Positions 9,940-19,670 are shown, numbered from the stretch's first letter. The stretch: 64,000 nt of DNA from Terriglobales bacterium (GCA_035487355.1 DATHMF010000006.1:124001-188000); one strand, 5' to 3'. The notes: generated by a model from the sequence alone, not told the origin. Numbers and translations are program-made.

Positions 9940-11025
9940 TTAGCGTTGCGAGGCTACAGCTTCGGCAACACGGAGACCAAGGACCCGCGCCGTCGTCCAC
10001 TTGCCCCCGAAGACGCTGACAACGTCTCGACTTTTTTCAATGGCGTATTCGCGTGTTGCTTTGTTAGGGTTCGCGTGGGAGCGGATCAGCGGACGCAACC
10101 CTGAGAAGACACCGCAGATATCCACGTTCCGCGATGGGAAATAGTGATGGTAAAGCTCCAGCAAATAGCTCGCCTCTTCCAGACTGCAGCAGATTGGCTC
10201 GCTGAGCTTCTGGCGCACCTCGGTGGTTCCTACCAGCGTTTTCGCCTGATGGGGAAGCACGAAGCAAATTCTGCCATCACTTGGGGCCTGCAGCAGAAAA
10301 GCGTTCTCACACTCAGAGTCGAGCAGGAGGTGGCTGCCGCGAATGAGGTCCAGATGGTGTTGGGCTTCGATGCCGCTCGTCTCCAGCAACTGCCGCGCCC
10401 ACGGACCGGCTGCGTTCACGACCTTGTCGTAGCACCGCTGCTGCCCGTCAACTTGCACGGTAGCATCGGGTGATATGGCTTCGACTAAATTTTCCGTATG
10501 CATCCGAACGCCAGCCGCCGTTGCTTTTTCTGCTGCCCAAAGGCCGAGAGCCTGGTCATCCATCTGCCCGTCGAAAAAGGTGAACGCTCCCAGCAGACCT
10601 TCCGACCGCAGATCGCTGCAGGAACGAAGGACCTCTTCCCGCGAGCACCAGCGCGAATAACCAAGAGAAGCTTGCCCTGCGAGCCAGTCGTAAAGAGTCA
10701 ATCCGCACCAGATCATCCATCCCGGCCGGCGGCTCCCCTTATAAACAGGCACGTTGATTTGCAGAGGCTTGGCCAAGTGCGGCGCTCTTACCATCCACCA
10801 CCGGCGCTCGTGAAGCGCTTCCCTTACCAGTTTAAGGTGGCCCTGCTCCAGGTAACGCAATCCTCCGTGCAGCAACTTGGTTGAGGCAGAACTGGTTGCG
10901 CCCATCAACTGGCCGCGCTCGAACAGGTCAACCGAACAACCCTTGAGTGCCAGCGCCCAGGCGGACATCACACCATTGATGCCGCCGCCAACCACCGCTA
11001 CTTTTATTGCGCCGGCTTGCAGCAA
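9940..11025 (-). CDS. FAD-dependent glycerol-3-phosphate dehydrogenase-like oxidoreductase
   Basis: The Rossmann FAD-binding motif [18 protein letters not shown] sits at the very N-terminus, followed by [17 protein letters not shown], the flavin-contact block typical of GlpD/GlpA, and by the [11 protein letters not shown] block near the C-terminus. The reading frame stays open up to an ATG at 11103, but that would overlap the upstream acetyltransferase by 100 bases. The TTG at 11025 puts the motif about eight residues in, so I chose it; the overlap is then 22 bases. The 361-residue product is much shorter than E. coli GlpD (about 500) and lacks its C-terminal cap. Known GlpD oxidises glycerol-3-phosphate at the membrane. 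Here, between sugar-nucleotide genes, a different polyol or sugar substrate is plausible. Confidence 0.8.
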   Translation of the reverse strand: MLQAGAIKVAVVGGGINGVMSAWALALKGCSVDLFERGQLMGATSSASTKLLHGGLRYLEQGHLKLVREALHERRWWMVRAPHLAKPLQINVPVYKGSRRPGWMIWCGLTLYDWLAGQASLGYSRWCSREEVLRSCSDLRSEGLLGAFTFFDGQMDDQALGLWAAEKATAAGVRMHTENLVEAISPDATVQVDGQQRCYDKVVNAAGPWARQLLETSGIEAQHHLDLIRGSHLLLDSECENAFLLQAPSDGRICFVLPHQAKTLVGTTEVRQKLSEPICCSLEEASYLLELYHHYFPSRNVDICGVFSGLRPLIRSHANPNKATREYAIEKSRDVVSVFGGKWTTARVLGLRVAEAVASQR

Positions 11026-11597
11026 GTATCCATGACTTTGTAGTTCGAGTTGCACGCCCGGCAGTGAGCGTGATCGTTCGACAATTCCAGACGGATGCCA
11101 CACTGGCAGATCCAGCCGATCCTCCTCCCGGGATTGCCCACGACCAAAGCGTAGTCGGGCACGTTCTTTGTGATCACGGTTCCAGCGCCGATCATGGCAT
11201 AGCTCCCGATCACATTACCGCAGAGGATCACCGCATTGGCTCCAATCGTCGCTCCTCGCTTTACCAGAGTTTCTTGATACTCGTGCTTGCGTACGATGTG
11301 ACTGCGCGGGTTGATCACGTTGGTGAAAACCATGCTGGGCCCGCAGAACACATCGTCTTCGAGCACAACCGCGTCATACACCGAGACGTTGTTCTGGATT
11401 TTTACGTTATTCCCGATTCGGGCTTTGCCTACGAAGACATTCTGTCCTAGCGAGCAGTTTGTCCCAACCTCCGCAGCGGAAGTGATGTGGGTCCAGTGCC
11501 AGATTCTGGTCCCCAGGCCGATCTTTGCACCCGTATCAATAATTGCCGTCTCGTGAGCGAAATAGCAGAGTACGGGCGCGGATATGGATTCAATCAT
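11004..11597 (-). CDS. Left-handed beta-helix N-acetyltransferase, WbpD-like
   Basis: The 197-residue protein is built of hexapeptide repeats ([37 protein letters not shown]) of the left-handed beta-helix acyltransferase fold, with the active-site-type loop [15 protein letters not shown]. This pattern matches WbpD/WlbB, which acetylates the 3-amino group of UDP-2-acetamido-3-amino-glucuronic acid with acetyl-CoA. The C-terminus adds a short Cys-rich tail ([18 protein letters not shown]) that looks like a small zinc ribbon and is not essential to the fold. It overlaps the FAD enzyme gene and follows the WbpB-like gene after 33 bases. Confidence 0.87.
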   Translation of the reverse strand: MIESISAPVLCYFAHETAIIDTGAKIGLGTRIWHWTHITSAAEVGTNCSLGQNVFVGKARIGNNVKIQNNVSVYDAVVLEDDVFCGPSMVFTNVINPRSHIVRKHEYQETLVKRGATIGANAVILCGNVIGSYAMIGAGTVITKNVPDYALVVGNPGRRIGWICQCGIRLELSNDHAHCRACNSNYKVMDTCCKPAQ

Positions 11598-11601
11598 GCT
11601 G

Positions 11602-11645
11602 GTGTTCCAGAGAACCAGTGTTCCAGAGGCCTAGTGTTCCAGAGG
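11602..11645. repeat. Three copies of a short 16-base-period direct repeat between two genes
   Basis: The core GTGTTCCAGAG occurs at 11602-11612, 11618-11628 and 11634-11644, exactly 16 bases apart. The third copy runs into the last codons of the WbpB-like gene. No stop codon or binding site is obvious in the unit; a slippage product is the simplest reading. Confidence 0.8.
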
Positions 11646-12722
11646 TAAAGACACGCGGCGCCCATCCCGGGCTGAGATGTACATGGCGGTTAGCAACTCC
11701 AGCGACCGCAGGCCTTCGCGGCCATCGGTGTCCGGCTCGCATCTTCCCCGCAAGACCTCGATAACGTTCTCGTAGTAAAGCGCGTGACCAGAGCCGTAAA
11801 CCGACTGACTTACATAACTGCTCTCCTGCGTCAGATTGTCATCCGGATCAGGCGAGTCGAATTCCCAGTGCTGGATTTCATTCGCCGCGACGCCGCCCAC
11901 GCGAGCCGTCCCCCGCTCGCCGAGGATGGTGATTGACCCCTCCATGTTTTTTGGATAAGTCAGCATGGTGACATTCAACGATCCCAACGCCCCCGAGCGC
12001 CACTTGATGCCGACAACCCCGGTATCTTCGACCTCGATGTTGCGGGCCAGAGTGCCAATGTACGCCTGCACGCTTTCTACGGGGCCAACTATCCAGTCGA
12101 GCAGATCAACGTAGTGGCTGGCCTGGTTCATGAGCGCGCCGCCATCGAACTCCCATTTTCCGCGCCAGCCTTCGCTGTCGTAATACTCCTGCGGGCGGGT
12201 CCAGAATACGTTGACTGTGGCCATAAAGATGCGTCCAAAGCGGCGCTTCTCGACGGCGCGCTTGAGCAACTGCAGAGTAGGATTCTTGCGGTTCTGTTTG
12301 ACGACGAAGAGCCGCAGCCCAGCCCGGTCGAAGATTTCGACCATGCGCCTGCCGTCTTCCCAGCGCGTGGCCATCGGCTTCTCGGTTATAACGTGGCATC
12401 CCGCCTGGGCGGCTTCGATAGCTTGCCGCGCATGCAATCCGCTTGGAGTCGCGAGCATGACAATATCGGCATCTGACTCGGCCAACAACTCTGTCAATGT
12501 CTTGTATCCCTGCACTCCCTGTTGCGACATGGCTGCTTCCAGGCGCTCGGACTCGGTATCGCATACTCCCACTAGTTCGATGTCCTGCGCATGAGTGCTT
12601 GCAGACGAAAAATGGTTCTTCGAAATACGCCCACAGCCCACAATCGCAAGCCGTATCTTGCGATCAGTGATCTGTAACCGGGTAGTCAGACCTAACGTGC
12701 GAGTTGAAATAGAAACCGACAT
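11631..12722 (-). CDS. Gfo/Idh/MocA-family sugar-nucleotide dehydrogenase, WbpB-like
   Basis: This 363-residue NAD-dependent oxidoreductase has the Rossmann motif LAIVGCGRISKNHF near residue 28 and the catalytic EKPMA motif (Glu-Lys-Pro) around residue 117 that defines the Gfo/Idh/MocA family. A GGALMNQASHYVDLLDW segment carries the conserved catalytic-region His. WbpB/WlbA oxidises C3 of UDP-N-acetylglucosaminuronic acid to give the substrate of the WbpE transaminase. The three families together in one cluster make this the best assignment. The 6-dehydrogenase WbpA and the epimerase WbpI are not in this window and could lie beyond base 1 or elsewhere. Confidence 0.87.
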   Translation of the reverse strand: MSVSISTRTLGLTTRLQITDRKIRLAIVGCGRISKNHFSSASTHAQDIELVGVCDTESERLEAAMSQQGVQGYKTLTELLAESDADIVMLATPSGLHARQAIEAAQAGCHVITEKPMATRWEDGRRMVEIFDRAGLRLFVVKQNRKNPTLQLLKRAVEKRRFGRIFMATVNVFWTRPQEYYDSEGWRGKWEFDGGALMNQASHYVDLLDWIVGPVESVQAYIGTLARNIEVEDTGVVGIKWRSGALGSLNVTMLTYPKNMEGSITILGERGTARVGGVAANEIQHWEFDSPDPDDNLTQESSYVSQSVYGSGHALYYENVIEVLRGRCEPDTDGREGLRSLELLTAMYISARDGRRVSLPLEH

Positions 12723-12800
12723 TGTAGATACCTTATTTCGTTAATCGTTGGTCAGAGTTCGAATCTGGATTCGGAGTTTGGCCGGCGCTGCTTGCAGACT

Positions 12801-13808
12801 TTACGGGCGCGCTGCGTAAACGGCTGCAACGCCCGCAGTCTGGAGTATGACGTCAATGGTGCGGCGGCCCATTCCACGAGTCAAACTGCCGGGCACGAAG
12901 ATAATGTCCCCGGCCTGTAATGGAAGATCAGGGCTTTGCGATTTCAAAATCATTTTCAGATTCAAGGGAATCTCTTGCCGCGTTTCCTGAGTTGTACGGA
13001 TGAGGCTGGCCTTGGTGATCGAGGCCGAGGATTTGATGCCTTCCGCCAACGCCAGCGCCTGCATCACGCTAAGGGTCGCACGACGGTCGAGCAGAAACCC
13101 CCCAGGCCGTTCAACGTCACCAAGAACATAAACGATTCCAGTCTGACCTACTGTGATGTTATCGCCCGGCAAGATTTCAGGGTTGCTTTGGCCCTCATCC
13201 TTGTCGCTCAAATCAACGTGAATGGTCTGTGTGGAATCTCCCTCACGCGCTATGGTGACCGTGTTACCGGCGCGTGAAGTCAATCCGCCAGCAACTGAAA
13301 TGAGATCGCGAAGCCGGTGCGAGCGTAACAACGGATACGCGCCTGGCCTCGAGACTTCGCCCGTGATGTAGGCCGATTGACCAGCGTATTCCGCGACGAA
13401 GACAGAAACCTGTGGGTCTTTGACGAAGTTTCCCTCAATCAGTTTGCTTCGGATTAGTTTTTCGAGTGCACTCGGAGACATACCCTGAACAGCAATTTCC
13501 CCGATCAGCGCCATCGTGATCTTTCCATCGCTATCCACGCGGATTTTTTGTGTCAGCTCCGGGGTATCGAAGACGTTGATCTCGAGCAGATCGCCGGGGC
13601 CAAGCGCAACCCGCGCGCCAGTAATGCCCGTAGATAATGAATCTCTTGCAGCGAAGGTTCCCCCTGCTGTGGGGGCGCTGCCTGCTTGCTGCGCTTGAGG
13701 CTCAGTAGCCTGCGCCTGCACCCTGTCAGTTTCCCTCGCCTGCGCCGACAAAATCACGGCAGCCAACAGGATAAACAACAGTAAAAGGATGGTTTTAGAC
13801 TGCTGCAT
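12801..13808 (-). CDS. Polysaccharide export protein, Wza-like (Poly_export plus SLBB domains)
   Basis: I start at the ATG at 13808 (MQQSKTILLLL), which overlaps the end of the kinase gene by 14 bases; an ATG further upstream would bury 70 bases more in that gene. The 335-residue product has a signal peptide ending near SAQA, the Poly_export domain (LGPGDLLEINVFDTPELTQK), and two SLBB-like units (AYITGEVSRPGAYPL and VYVLGDVERPGGF). Wza proteins form the outer-membrane channel for the polymer. Unlike E. coli Wza there is no lipobox cysteine at the signal peptide end. The hydrophobic C-terminus (TAGVAAVYAARP) may help membrane contact. Confidence 0.9.
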   Translation of the reverse strand: MQQSKTILLLLFILLAAVILSAQARETDRVQAQATEPQAQQAGSAPTAGGTFAARDSLSTGITGARVALGPGDLLEINVFDTPELTQKIRVDSDGKITMALIGEIAVQGMSPSALEKLIRSKLIEGNFVKDPQVSVFVAEYAGQSAYITGEVSRPGAYPLLRSHRLRDLISVAGGLTSRAGNTVTIAREGDSTQTIHVDLSDKDEGQSNPEILPGDNITVGQTGIVYVLGDVERPGGFLLDRRATLSVMQALALAEGIKSSASITKASLIRTTQETRQEIPLNLKMILKSQSPDLPLQAGDIIFVPGSLTRGMGRRTIDVILQTAGVAAVYAARP

Positions 13809-16104
13809 TATTGCGCTTCCTTCCGTTCTCGTTGAAATAGCGGGCGTAAAGGGATGGGCTGTTGCCGTAGTATCCATGGGCCTTCAAATCAAAGTCGTTG
13901 ATGATCGCGCCCGCCACGTTGGCATCTACACGAGCCAGTATCTCCTGGGCCCGGAACAGATCCTGGCGCCGGCTTTGCTCAGCACGCAGCACGAGCACGA
14001 CGGTATCAGCCATAGTCGCGAGTATGGCCGCGTCGCTGAGACCGATAACCGGTGGGGCATCAATAATGACCTGATCAAATTCCTGGCGCCACAATGAAAC
14101 CAATTCACGCATCCGGTCGGAGTCGAGCAGGTCGGGAGGCTTCGATGGCCTGGCGCCCGCGGGCAGAATAAACAGATTGGGCAGCTCGGGGTGAGGCAGG
14201 TAGGATTCTCTGGGGTCGCCGCCGGTGAGCGCCGCGCTTAATCCTCCGTTGCGACGAAGATTCAAGCAACGATGCAAGCCGGCCCAGCGCAGGTCGGCAT
14301 CCACCAACAGCACGCGGCGTTTTTTCTGGGCGAACACCACCGCAGTATTCACGCTGGTCGTCGTTTTGCCTTCACGGGGCAGAGGGCTTGTAATTAAATG
14401 CACCTTCGGGGCTGGTCCGCCGTTGGGGAGAAGCAGCACCGTGCGCAGAGATCGGTAGGCATCGGCCATCTCGCTTTCCGGACGTTCCAGCGCCGCAACT
14501 AGAGTCGCACCGCTCGCGCCGTTTCGGTTTGCTGATGACAGAATTCCGCGTGCAGCACTTTCGCTCAAGTGGGGCACAATACCGAGCGCCGGCAGAGAGC
14601 CGACGTCAGCTACATCATTCGGCGATGCGATGGTGGTATCAATGTTGTTGAGCAGAAAGCACAACGTCAAACCACCTAACGAACCAACAAACATTCCCAT
14701 TGCGAGATTCAACACGGGGCGGGGCTCGACAGGACTTACTGGAATTGCTGCCGGATCAATGACCGCCACATTCGTCGCTTTGAGACCCGCAATGATGCCG
14801 GCTTCTTTCAGCCTCTTCACCAGTTGTTCGTACAATTCGCGGGTGGCATCCACATCATGCTTCAGCATCGCGGCTTGGATGCTGGCCTCATTGGTGTCAT
14901 AGGCTTCCAGCTTCTGTTTTTCAAATTCGTCATGCAACATGGACTCGCTCTTGAGTGCCGCTTCGTATTGGTCCTTGATCTTTCCGCGGGTACGATCAAG
15001 TTCCAGCCTGGTGGCCTCAGCGGCTTTCTCTAATTGCGCTTTCACCTGGATGACCTTGGGGTAAGCGTCGCCATACTTGGCATCTAGCTGTGCGTACTGG
15101 TTCTTGAGGTCAGCCTCTTGCGTGTGCAATACCTGCAGCGTGCTGCCGGGGGTGAGCTCTGCCAGAGACTCCGGATCGCCAGTCATGGCCACGCGGTAAC
15201 GGGCTTCGTGCACGATGCGGTTGGCTCGTGCGTCCACGAGTTGCTGGTTGACAGTGGTCAACCTTTCAATCACAACATTGTGGTTTTCGTCGGTGCCAAA
15301 GATGCCTGTCTTTCTCTGATAGTCGAGGAGTTTTTCTTCAGCCAACTCCGCGTCTTTCTTCACATCATTCAGTTGCCCAGACAGCCAATTCGTTGGCCGC
15401 ATGGCAGCCAGGTATTTCATCTGGAAGCCCTGCTCGACGTAGGTATCGGCGAGCGTGTTCACGACACTCGCCGCGAGTTCCCTCGATTTGCAGCGGAACC
15501 GGATCTCGATGATTTCAGTCTTTGGCACCGACTGAACATGCAACCGGCTGTGAAACTCATCCAGCAGCATCCTCCTGCATTCCGGACCGATACTGTCAAA
15601 AGACTGGTTCGGCGGCGTCACACATTCTGCTGGCCCGAGGATGAATCTTCTGTGCGCTGTTTCAGGGCGCTGATCCAGACGCAGTTGCTTGATCACATCC
15701 CATGCCAGGGCATCGGTCTGCAGCACGTTCACCTGGGTTTGTAGTTTGGTCTCAGAGTCCACTCCGGCAGCCTTCGCCAGAGCATCCATGTCGAAGCTGC
15801 TCGGAGAATCGAAGTCCACGGTCAGCCGGCCAATGCCTTCGTATCTGGTCGGCAGAACCAGTGAAATGATCAGTGCCGTCAGTATGCCCATGGCAAGGCA
15901 GGCGAAGAAGGCGGTCCTGCGCTTCAACAGGATCTGCCACACCTCGCGCAGTGTGATCTCGTCACGCTCGCGCGGTGAGCGCGGTTTCATGGCGAGATAC
16001 GTTCGCGCGCCATACCCGCGCGGTATGATGCTGCCATTGGGTTCGTGTTTTTCGTTCAGATCCATCAGGGTTCCAAAAATCTCATGCTGAGTATTTGCCA
16101 GCAA
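13795..16104 (-). CDS. Wzc-like polysaccharide co-polymerase with BY-kinase domain
   Basis: The 769-residue protein combines a Wzz-type chain-length domain with two membrane spans (near residues 65-90 and 445-465), a long coiled-coil periplasmic part and a C-terminal bacterial tyrosine kinase. Kinase motifs are clear: Walker A PLPREGKTT at 574-582, Walker A' LLVDADL near 600 and Walker B IIDAPP near 680. The tail holds four tyrosines (around 745, 746, 753 and 756), a small version of the autophosphorylated cluster. The family controls polymerisation and export through phosphorylation cycles with Wza. The start at 16104 lies 3 bases after the antiterminator stop; an internal ATG at MDLNEK is an alternative. 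No cognate phosphatase is in the window. Confidence 0.92.
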   Translation of the reverse strand: MLANTQHEIFGTLMDLNEKHEPNGSIIPRGYGARTYLAMKPRSPRERDEITLREVWQILLKRRTAFFACLAMGILTALIISLVLPTRYEGIGRLTVDFDSPSSFDMDALAKAAGVDSETKLQTQVNVLQTDALAWDVIKQLRLDQRPETAHRRFILGPAECVTPPNQSFDSIGPECRRMLLDEFHSRLHVQSVPKTEIIEIRFRCKSRELAASVVNTLADTYVEQGFQMKYLAAMRPTNWLSGQLNDVKKDAELAEEKLLDYQRKTGIFGTDENHNVVIERLTTVNQQLVDARANRIVHEARYRVAMTGDPESLAELTPGSTLQVLHTQEADLKNQYAQLDAKYGDAYPKVIQVKAQLEKAAEATRLELDRTRGKIKDQYEAALKSESMLHDEFEKQKLEAYDTNEASIQAAMLKHDVDATRELYEQLVKRLKEAGIIAGLKATNVAVIDPAAIPVSPVEPRPVLNLAMGMFVGSLGGLTLCFLLNNIDTTIASPNDVADVGSLPALGIVPHLSESAARGILSSANRNGASGATLVAALERPESEMADAYRSLRTVLLLPNGGPAPKVHLITSPLPREGKTTTSVNTAVVFAQKKRRVLLVDADLRWAGLHRCLNLRRNGGLSAALTGGDPRESYLPHPELPNLFILPAGARPSKPPDLLDSDRMRELVSLWRQEFDQVIIDAPPVIGLSDAAILATMADTVVLVLRAEQSRRQDLFRAQEILARVDANVAGAIINDFDLKAHGYYGNSPSLYARYFNENGRKRNNAAV

Positions 16105-16107
16105 CCA

Positions 16108-16677
16108 CTACACACAAGGTTCAAGTTCGTCCGCATAGACGTGCACCGCGAAGCTGCGCATGATGCAATCAACGCTGACAACCACACGCAGGTGGCCATC
16201 CTTGCGAATGACCACGCCTTCTAACCCGGCCAACGCTCCCGACCGGATACGCGCGCGATTTCCGACCTTAAGATAAGGATAGGGATCTACCTGCCGTAAC
16301 CGCAGTCCGGCACGAAGAGTATCAATCTCGGCGTCGGGAAGGGGCAGTAACTCTCGGCCAGTGCCGACGATGGATACGACAGTTGGCACTTCCAGAACAC
16401 GCACGCGTTCGGTGAGTGCAATCCTCGCGAACAAGTATCCAGTGAACAGCGGCAGTTCGACTTTCTGGGTCGTGCGGTTCTTCCAGCGCTTGGTTACGGT
16501 GTACAGCGGCAGAAACACCTCTACCCCCTTCATCCGAAGATGCCGTTCGACCCGCTTCTCCTGGTTCGAAGCGGTATACAGGGCGTACCAGTTGCGGACT
16601 GGTTCCATGCGAGAGGGGGTAGCTGCGTTAGGCGTCGAATCTTCGGCGTCCACAGCGTAAGCGGCTTGTCTCATCAT
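16108..16677 (-). CDS. NusG-like (UpxY/RfaH-type) transcription antiterminator
   Basis: This 189-residue protein has a NusG N-terminal domain (NWYALYTASNQEKRVERHL, VEVFLPLYTVTKRW, LPLFTGYLFARI) and a C-terminal KOW region (VGNRARIRSGALAGLEGVVI). Specialised NusG paralogues of the UpxY and RfaH types sit first in long polysaccharide operons and let RNA polymerase read to the end. This gene is the first of the minus-strand run that continues to base 1, so that role fits well. Paralogue status is inferred: the ordinary nusG is normally with secE and ribosomal protein genes, which are absent here. The start could also be the internal ATG at MEPVRNW. Confidence 0.87.
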   Translation of the reverse strand: MMRQAAYAVDAEDSTPNAATPSRMEPVRNWYALYTASNQEKRVERHLRMKGVEVFLPLYTVTKRWKNRTTQKVELPLFTGYLFARIALTERVRVLEVPTVVSIVGTGRELLPLPDAEIDTLRAGLRLRQVDPYPYLKVGNRARIRSGALAGLEGVVIRKDGHLRVVVSVDCIMRSFAVHVYADELEPCV

Positions 16678-17234
16678 TCAAGGTTGCCGTTAGGTATTGT
16701 TGGGTTTCTTTATTGGTATGTTGGAACCACTGTTGTGAGACGGTTGCGAGGAACAACCCTCATTCGGCCAAGGCTTCGCCATCGCGGCTTAGCCACTGCA
16801 GTTTTACACATGTTTTACACAGGCAAAAATTTAGAAGACAGGCAGCCCGATTAGTGATGGTGCTAAATATATTTGGGTTCCAATCTTCCAGCGATGACAA
16901 TACTTTTGGTATGCTCGCCTGGCTTGCGGAGACCGAAACCGAAAATCTAAGTTAATTACTGCAGTTCTTGAATAGGGAAAATCCCAAGTGCGGAAAATCC
17001 TCGATTCAGAAAAACTATAGAGTGCGAATGTTTCGAACGCATTAAGATTCAGTGAATCGAAAGTTAAAATCCAGATACGAAAGTGGAAAAACGGAGTCGC
17101 ATATGTCCTGTTGGCGCAGCAAAGGTCGTCCAGAAGACCATGCGTGTCTTACCGCTTGTAAGAGCCTGGAAGCTTACCAGCCAATTCGAAAATTTCGAAA
17201 CTGCACTGAGAACTGACAACCGAGAACTGCTTTC
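16678..17234. other. Intergenic region upstream of the polysaccharide cluster
   Basis: No gene is supported in these 557 bases. On the minus strand they would carry the promoter and leader of the polysaccharide operon. I see a direct repeat of TGTGTAAAAC (about 16802-16823, minus-strand sense), two GGAAAATCC copies near 16975-17000, an interrupted palindrome TTCGAA/TTCGAA near 17185, and a doubled GAGAACTG at 17208-17229. I find no convincing -35/-10 pair and no recognised ops or riboswitch sequence. Confidence 0.5.
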
Positions 17235-19670
17235 CTAATACGAAAACGGTCTCGGCCACAGGCGTACCTTGGTTGTAACCGTTCCACTCGTGCCGCCGGA
17301 GTCGTTTATATTCACCGTTACATTCCATCCGCCGATTCTGTTATAGACGTGTGTGCCGATCACGTTATAGTTTTGGCCGCCGGTTGAGACAACGGTTGCT
17401 GCTGTGGGTGCGGTTCCGTCTCCCCAATTGATCGTAGTGCCCGAAAAGTCACTGGCTTTACTGTTGGGGTCGCTATCGGCAAAGCTGGCGACGACAAGGG
17501 TAAACGGCTTGCCCAAACGCACGCGCAGGTTTCGCCCGTTACCACCGTTGATCATGTAGTCCGCGGTCTGGCATTGAGAAAATTCCGAGGTATTGCCGCC
17601 GGGGTCAGTTGCGGTTGCGGTGACAGATTGCCCGCCTACATTCGGTGTTTGAAGAAGGATGGCGCTAAAAGATGCGTTGCCGCTGCCATCGGTGCTTACC
17701 GTCTGCGAACCCAGAAGAATCTGCCCCTGGCCGTGGCCGGAGGGACCGCAGGCCGGGCTGCTGAAGAACTCCACCCGGAAGGCGGTATTGGGCGTACTGT
17801 TCAGAGTTCCATTGATGGTGGTCTCATCGCAGGCTGACGCGTTGCTCAGCACCGGATAGTTTTGCAGGTTATTCGGCCCGGCATGCGGACCGCCCGGTGT
17901 ATTGTTCGTAACCCCATCGTTGCCCAGATCAATTCCTAAGACTGTATTGGAAAAAATTGTGTTGCCTTCGATGGCATTGCCGGTCGCCGCGTTCGTGATG
18001 ACAACAACTCCTTTTTGGTTATAAGCAATGGTGTTGCCGGAGCCGACGGTGGTTCCGCCAATCACGTTGTTGGCCGCGCCCAAGTCAACGGTCACGCCAT
18101 AAGCGCCATTCCCCAGAGGAGCAGAACCAGAAACATCTACACCAATAAGATTCCCCTGGACCAGATTACCGTTGGTGCCGCTGCTCAGGATCAGGACCCC
18201 GTTCTGAAAATTTCCCGAGATGAGGTTGCGCGCAGCCGGCGTGGTTCCTCCTATACTGTTATTGATCGTTCCGCCGCCGAGCTGCACGCCTTGGGCGTTG
18301 CCCACGGCAGCCGTACCTGCGGCATTTGTGCCTATGAAGTTGCCCACTACAATATTGTTGTTTGCCGTTGGCCCGGTGATGAACACGCCGTAATTATTGC
18401 CGGAGACAACGTTGCCCGCCCCTGCCGCCGTACCCCCGATCGTGTTGTTCGTGGTGACGCCTGGACCGGCGCTGCCCGCGATGCGCACGCCAAAATTGTT
18501 GCCCAGGGTTGCAGTGCCCGCTGAATTGACGCCGATAAAGTTCCCTTCCACCAGGTTGTTGCTGGCGCCGGGGCTGTTGATGTCAATACCGGAGTTGGTG
18601 TTGCCTGAGATCACGTTAGCCATCCCGGCAGTTGTGCCTCCGATGGTGTTGTTACCGGCGCTGATCAGAGAGATGCCCGTGGAGTTGGGCACGGCGGCTA
18701 CGCCTGCGGCGTTGGTGCCGATGTAATTGCCCAACACCTGATTTGCGGTTGCGCCTGCGCCATTGAGGTTAATGCCTGATCCAGCGTTGCCCGAGATGAG
18801 GTTGCGCGCAGCCGCAAGCGTCCCGCCGATGGTGTTATTGGCGGTCTGGATCAGGATGCCATCCCCATTACCCGCAGCGGCCGTACCGGAAGCATTCGTG
18901 CCGATAAAATTTCCTGCAATGGTATTGTTGCCGTTTCCGATCACCAGGATCCCATATTGGGAAAAACCATGAATCACCAGCCCGCGCACAGTCGTGTTTC
19001 CGCCGGTAATCGTAAGACCGGTCGCGCTTCCCGCGCCGCTGCCATTGAGTTCAATCACGGGTGTAGGGCTGGTGGGCGACTGGCTGTATCCATCGAGAAG
19101 AACCGGATTCGTGATGGCGGGCAGCGCCGAAGCCAGTGTGATGGTCTGCACTCCCCCTCCAGGAATACTAAAGGTGATCGTGGTCAGGTCGGGATCGGCG
19201 TTGACATCAAGGATCGCCTGCCGCAATGAGCCCGCCCCGGAGTCGGCGGTGTTCGTCACCACCGGATTTACGATGACCTTCCCGGTCATTGCGGCTAAAT
19301 GGACTGAGCAGTAGTAAGCGAAAGTACCGGCGCTGTTAAAGGTAAAGCTAAACGTACTAGGAGCACTATGGGCCCCTGAATCCCACTTTCCGTCTGCCGT
19401 GCATGTGCCCGAACAGGTGCCCGAAGTCGTGGAATGAAAACCCGAAACCCAATCCCACTGGACCGTATCGCCGGCGTTGATCGTCGTGCTGCTGGTAGCG
19501 CTCGCGACATCAACGAAATTGTGCAGATTATTGACACCAACGTTGACGTGCCTTGTGGCTGCCCCGGAGGGCAAAATGGAAAGCAGCACAATGGCCAGCA
19601 ACCTCAAGGCAAGGGAAAAAACGTTAGGACAGTTTCCCGCTAATGCTGAGACAAACTTGGTTATCTTCAT
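17235..19670 (-). CDS. Secreted protein: cupredoxin-like domain plus long NTIGGT beta-helix
   Basis: The 811-residue product has a signal peptide (to about residue 38, ending SGAATRH). Next comes a plastocyanin-like segment: GDTVQWDWVSGFHST gives a possible first copper histidine, and AYYCSVHLAAMTGKVIV gives the Cys-x2-His-x3-Met set of a type 1 copper site. From about residue 150 to 600 it is a run of repeats containing NTIGGT, NLISGN and GNFIGTNAAGTAA, a right-handed beta-helix pattern of roughly 45-50 residues per two-turn unit. The C-terminus has a PKD-like beta domain. Function is unknown; it is probably outside the cell or on the surface. It is a separate unit from the polysaccharide operon, with 557 bases between. 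Confidence 0.8.
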   Translation of the reverse strand: MKITKFVSALAGNCPNVFSLALRLLAIVLLSILPSGAATRHVNVGVNNLHNFVDVASATSSTTINAGDTVQWDWVSGFHSTTSGTCSGTCTADGKWDSGAHSAPSTFSFTFNSAGTFAYYCSVHLAAMTGKVIVNPVVTNTADSGAGSLRQAILDVNADPDLTTITFSIPGGGVQTITLASALPAITNPVLLDGYSQSPTSPTPVIELNGSGAGSATGLTITGGNTTVRGLVIHGFSQYGILVIGNGNNTIAGNFIGTNASGTAAAGNGDGILIQTANNTIGGTLAAARNLISGNAGSGINLNGAGATANQVLGNYIGTNAAGVAAVPNSTGISLISAGNNTIGGTTAGMANVISGNTNSGIDINSPGASNNLVEGNFIGVNSAGTATLGNNFGVRIAGSAGPGVTTNNTIGGTAAGAGNVVSGNNYGVFITGPTANNNIVVGNFIGTNAAGTAAVGNAQGVQLGGGTINNSIGGTTPAARNLISGNFQNGVLILSSGTNGNLVQGNLIGVDVSGSAPLGNGAYGVTVDLGAANNVIGGTTVGSGNTIAYNQKGVVVITNAATGNAIEGNTIFSNTVLGIDLGNDGVTNNTPGGPHAGPNNLQNYPVLSNASACDETTINGTLNSTPNTAFRVEFFSSPACGPSGHGQGQILLGSQTVSTDGSGNASFSAILLQTPNVGGQSVTATATDPGGNTSEFSQCQTADYMINGGNGRNLRVRLGKPFTLVVASFADSDPNSKASDFSGTTINWGDGTAPTAATVVSTGGQNYNVIGTHVYNRIGGWNVTVNINDSGGTSGTVTTKVRLWPRPFSY

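Noticed and set aside
17800..19000. CRISPR-like regular repeats
   Set aside because: The repeats are coding beta-helix units with variable spacing and keep the reading frame; there are no spacers and no cas genes.
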